Shown in pieces: positions 4,709-6,772 of a stretch of 6,772 nt of DNA. The stretch is from Vicinamibacterales bacterium (GTDB lineage: Bacteria; Acidobacteriota; Vicinamibacteria; Vicinamibacterales; UBA8438): positions 292-7,063 of the forward strand of contig JASLOY010000186.1 of assembly GCA_030745255.1 (NCBI GenBank), given 5' to 3'. The notes under the pieces are model-generated. The model saw nothing but the letters and a program-made list of their open reading frames with translations. It searched no databases and had not been told where the DNA came from. Position numbers and translations under genes: made by a program. Position 1 is the stretch's first letter. Every line of letters begins with the position of its first letter.

Positions 4709-6252
4709 CCCGCGTGGTGACCCGCGAGCGCGAGCTGGCGACACGCGCGGCGCTGGAGGCGACCCGGCGCGCGCGCCGGCGGGCGCTGCTGATCGAGAAC
4801 CTGTTGCTGGCCGTGGTCGGGGCCGGCGTCGGAGTGGGGATCGCCTGGCTTGGCCTCGATACCCTGGTGACGTTCATCGGGCGCCTCACCAACCGCGCCA
4901 CCGAAATCGCCCTGGACGGGCGGGTGCTCGGGTTTGCCACGGCGACCGCCACCCTTGCGGCGCTCGTGTTCGCCGCGATCCCGCGGCTGCCTCACGCGGG
5001 CGTCACTCCCACCATCGACCCCGCAAACGGCCGGACGACGGACGGCACGATCAGCAAGCGGGTCCAGCGTGCGCTGGTGGTGGCACAGGTCGCGGTCTCG
5101 TTCGTGCTGCTGGCGGGCGCTGGGCTGCTGGGCCGCACGCTGCTCGCCGTCCAGTCGGTCGATCCGGGCTTCGAGACCGACAGCGTGCTCACGATGGAGA
5201 TCCCGACCGGGTTCGGGACGCGGTCGCTCCCCGAGATACGCACCTTCTACGATGAGATCCTCAGGCAGGTCCTGGTCGTGCCCGGGGTCCGGGACGCGGC
5301 GGTCGGCACGACAGTGCCGCTTGCGCCGGAGCGGGATCTGTTCCCGCTCATGGAGGTGAGCTTCGCGGGACAGGTGATCCCTCCCGGACAACCGGTCCCC
5401 CGTGTCGACTTCAGAACGGTCAGCCCCAGCTACTTCGAGACCCTCGGTATCCAGCTCCTCTCGGGCCGGTCGTTCGACGCGACCGACGGTCCGGACAACC
5501 GCCGGGTGGTGATCGTCAACCGGTCCTTGGCCGACCGGTTCTTCCCCAACGCGGACCCGATCGACCGGCGACTGAGCTGGAGCGATCCGTTGATGCGAAA
5601 CATGCTGGGTAGCGACCCGCTGACAATCGTCGGGATCGTCGAAGACTCGAAGAACGAGGGTCTCGACCGCGACGTGCCCCCGGCGGTCTTCCTGCCGTTC
5701 GCGCAGTTTTCGATGGCGAACAGCCTGTTCGTCCGGGCCTCGGGCGACGCGCTGGCGATCACGTCGCCGGTCCGAGCGATCATCCGCGCGCTCGATCCGA
5801 CCCAGCCGATCGAGAACGTGATGACCCTGGAGCGGATCGCGACCGAGTCGGTGGCCCCCCGCCGGCTCAACGCCGCCCTGATCGGCGGCTTTGCGCTGCT
5901 GGCATTGACCATCGCCGCGGTGGGGGTATTCAGCGTACTGGCGTTCTCGGTGCATCAGCGGACCCGGGAGTTCGGCATCCGTTCCGCCCTCGGCGCAGGG
6001 CCGAGCGCGATCTCCGGCACGGTGCTGCGAGAAGGCGTGCTGCTGGCCGGAAGCGGGCTCATGTTCGGCGGCCTGGCTGCGGCCGGGCTCTCCCGCTCAT
6101 TGCAGGGCTTCCTGTTCGGCGTGTCGGCCGTCGACCCCGCCACCTACCTCCTGGTGGGCGCGCTGCTCGCCGGGGTCGCCGGCATGGCAGCCTGGCTGCC
6201 GGCACGACGGGCAGCCCACGTCGACCCGGTCGTCGCACCCCGCGCCGAGTGA
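4504..6252 (+). CDS. ADOP-type ABC transporter permease, C-terminal part (frameshifted)
   Basis: This is the rest of the permease, 582 residues, equal to residues 310-891 of the restored protein. In order it has: an FtsX-type membrane domain (WILLGTGAFVLLIACANVAN at about 355-375, the coupling-helix region TRERELATRAALEATRR, and further helices near 407-435 and 448-470); a linker helix (RALVVAQVAVSFVLLAGAGL, about 498-518), which starts the second, duplicated unit; a second periplasmic core (VSPSYFETLGIQLLSGR, then VVIVNRSLADRFFP); and a final FtsX domain with helices near 768-790, 820-845 and 855-880, ending in the usual LPARRAAHVDP. The two similar halves give the 'duplicated' architecture. 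The open frame extends back to a TTG at 4438, but residues encoded before 4504 are out of frame and unlike the family. No ribosome site supports a separate start, so this half is probably not made unless the frame is restored. Confidence 0.85.
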   Translation: MAAEVSSVAATVRSGYPEAYDENAGYDITVTGLQDQLTSRARSTLWILLGTGAFVLLIACANVANLTLTRVVTRERELATRAALEATRRARRRALLIENLLLAVVGAGVGVGIAWLGLDTLVTFIGRLTNRATEIALDGRVLGFATATATLAALVFAAIPRLPHAGVTPTIDPANGRTTDGTISKRVQRALVVAQVAVSFVLLAGAGLLGRTLLAVQSVDPGFETDSVLTMEIPTGFGTRSLPEIRTFYDEILRQVLVVPGVRDAAVGTTVPLAPERDLFPLMEVSFAGQVIPPGQPVPRVDFRTVSPSYFETLGIQLLSGRSFDATDGPDNRRVVIVNRSLADRFFPNADPIDRRLSWSDPLMRNMLGSDPLTIVGIVEDSKNEGLDRDVPPAVFLPFAQFSMANSLFVRASGDALAITSPVRAIIRALDPTQPIENVMTLERIATESVAPRRLNAALIGGFALLALTIAAVGVFSVLAFSVHQRTREFGIRSALGAGPSAISGTVLREGVLLAGSGLMFGGLAAAGLSRSLQGFLFGVSAVDPATYLLVGALLAGVAGMAAWLPARRAAHVDPVVAPRAE

Positions 6253-6259
6253 CATCCCG

Positions 6260-6426
6260 ATGAAGGCCATTGTCCACGACCGCTACGGGTCTGCGGATGT
6301 GCTCGAGCTGCGGGACATCGACACCCCCGTGCCTGCAGACACCGGGGTGGTGGTGCGAGTGGGAGCGGCCTCGATCACTGGGAAACGGGCCACGTTCGTG
6401 GCAAGGTGGTCATTGCCTGCTCCTGA
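6260..6426 (+). pseudogene. Relic of a medium-chain (zinc/quinone-type) oxidoreductase with its middle deleted
   Basis: The N-terminus MKAIVHDRYGSADVLELRD, then TPVPADTGVVVRVGAAS, is the opening GroES-like fold of a medium-chain dehydrogenase/reductase (quinone oxidoreductase or alcohol dehydrogenase type, normally about 320-340 residues). After about residue 38 the similarity stops. In the next frame the sequence at 6370-6426 reads LDHWETGHVRGKVVIACS and a TGA, which is the family's C-terminal end (consensus like Y-L-E-x-G-H-x-R-G-K-V-V-I). Roughly 270-290 residues, including the whole nucleotide-binding domain, are therefore gone, and the two ends are joined out of frame near 6368-6378. The N-terminal frame reads on into nonsense to 6511. 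It starts 8 nt after the permease stop and has no ribosome site. It cannot make an enzyme. Confidence 0.72.
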
Positions 6427-6506
6427 GGCAGGACGACTTTCGACGTGTCGGACGGCTACCATCCATCCTCCCGCCATCGCCGCGACTCGACGCAGTCCCA
6501 CGGAGC

Positions 6507-6512
6507 TATAAT
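6507..6512 (+). promoter_or_regulatory. -10 box of the quinoprotein dehydrogenase promoter
   Basis: A perfect TATAAT lies 27 nt before the start codon at 6540, predicting a leader of about 20 nt. No good -35 is seen at the standard spacing: GACTCG at 6484-6489 is the closest. Activity may therefore depend on an activator or on sequence just upstream. Confidence 0.5.
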
Positions 6513-6529
6513 CGGGCTCAATCACGCAC

Positions 6530-6534
6530 GGAGG
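6530..6534 (+). promoter_or_regulatory. Ribosome binding site of the quinoprotein dehydrogenase gene
   Basis: GGAGG stands 5 nt before the ATG at 6540. It selects this ATG over the in-frame ATG three codons later at 6549. Confidence 0.65.
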
Positions 6535-6539
6535 CAGAC

Positions 6540-6772
6540 ATGAGACCGATGGGACAGGTGCGGCAGCTTCGGCGCTTGGTGCCGTGGGGACTGGCAATCG
6601 CGGTGATCGTCGTCATGGCGCAGTCCGCTGTGGCGCAGTCACGGGTACCCGACGGCGAATGGCATGCCTTCGGACGCGACGGCGCGAACACCAAGTACTC
6701 GCCGCTCGACCAGATCACCGCCGAGAATTTCGGTGACCTGGAGATCGCCTGGCGCTGGGATTCGCTGTCGCA
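6540..6772 (+). CDS. Secreted PQQ-dependent (quinoprotein) dehydrogenase, N-terminal fragment
   Basis: This is the first 77 codons of a periplasmic quinoprotein cut off by the right edge. The signal peptide has a basic start (MRPMGQVRQLRR), a long hydrophobic core, and a probable cleavage site after AVA, about residue 32. The mature protein opens with GEWHAFGRDGANTKYSPLDQ, then NFGDLEIAWRWD. This is the characteristic first blade of PQQ-binding eight-bladed propeller dehydrogenases (consensus G-x-W-x-x-Y/F-G-x-D-x-x-x-T-x-Y-S-P-L-x-Q-I). These oxidise alcohols or sugars in the periplasm and pass electrons to cytochrome c or ubiquinone. The part that would identify the substrate and any cytochrome domain is outside the window. 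The start is supported by GGAGG at 6530-6534 and a TATAAT box at 6507-6512. The frame stays open to the edge. Confidence 0.88.
   Translation, partial: MRPMGQVRQLRRLVPWGLAIAVIVVMAQSAVAQSRVPDGEWHAFGRDGANTKYSPLDQITAENFGDLEIAWRWDSLS

Larger units (their letters stand above)
6427..6539 (+). other. Short intergenic region before the quinoprotein gene
   Basis: This is 113 nt holding the promoter of the downstream gene and little else. A 5-bp stem, TGCCT (6414-6418) and AGGCA (6426-6430) with a 7-nt loop, spans the end of the oxidoreductase relic. It has no following T-run, so it is not called a terminator. Confidence 0.5.

Noticed and set aside
4363..5955. Long 530-codon open frame on the minus strand
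   Set aside because: It is a reverse shadow of the GC-rich permease: Arg/Asp/His/Gly-rich, without domains, signal or ribosome site.
6414..6430. Hairpin after the oxidoreductase relic as a terminator
   Set aside because: The stem is only 5 bp and no T-run follows.

Overview
The window is a GC-rich stretch of bacterial chromosome. The best guess at its source is an acidobacterium of the Vicinamibacteria type. This rests on the pair at 3231-6252: a PadR-type repressor translationally coupled to a long MacB/FtsX-like permease with no ATPase gene. That is the 'acidobacterial duplicated orphan permease' (ADOP) arrangement, which is especially abundant in that phylum. Secreted beta-propeller, c-type cytochrome and PQQ-dehydrogenase genes fit the same picture. 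The taxonomic call is an inference from gene content only.

Layout. Positions 1-1067 hold a two-gene minus-strand operon: a small secreted protein with one CxxCH haem motif, then, 33 nt downstream, a secreted YVTN/YncE-like beta-propeller that runs off the left edge. A 98-nt divergent gap separates it from a plus-strand Gfo/Idh/MocA-family oxidoreductase (1166-2416). Its start codon overlaps the stop of a possible 6-codon leader ORF that carries the only visible Shine-Dalgarno. Convergent to it, 17 nt away, is a minus-strand YdjM-like membrane protein with an Asp/His motif (2434-2961); its natural N-terminus (MNTPTH...) lies in a different frame just upstream. Positions 2990-3230 are non-coding and contain the padR promoter, with two near-identical 19-bp elements, one over the -35 box and one over the ribosome binding site. 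padR (3231-3575) overlaps the permease start by 4 nt.

The permease reading frame is broken at 4499-4508 by a perfect 5-bp tandem duplication (GTGGC twice). Removing one copy restores one 891-residue protein. Directly downstream (6260-6426) is the relic of a medium-chain zinc/quinone-type oxidoreductase: its first ~38 residues are joined out of frame to its last ~15-20 residues, so the middle is deleted. After a 113-nt gap with a perfect TATAAT box, a secreted PQQ-type quinoprotein dehydrogenase starts at 6540 and leaves the window on the right.

How the genes work together. The haem protein and beta-propeller are probably exported together. padR and the permease form one autoregulated transcription unit. 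The PQQ enzyme is a separate periplasmic oxidation system. No RNA genes, CRISPR arrays, transposases or att sites were seen. The most notable signals are the tandem operator-like pair before padR and the three separate gene lesions between 2.9 and 6.4 kb.
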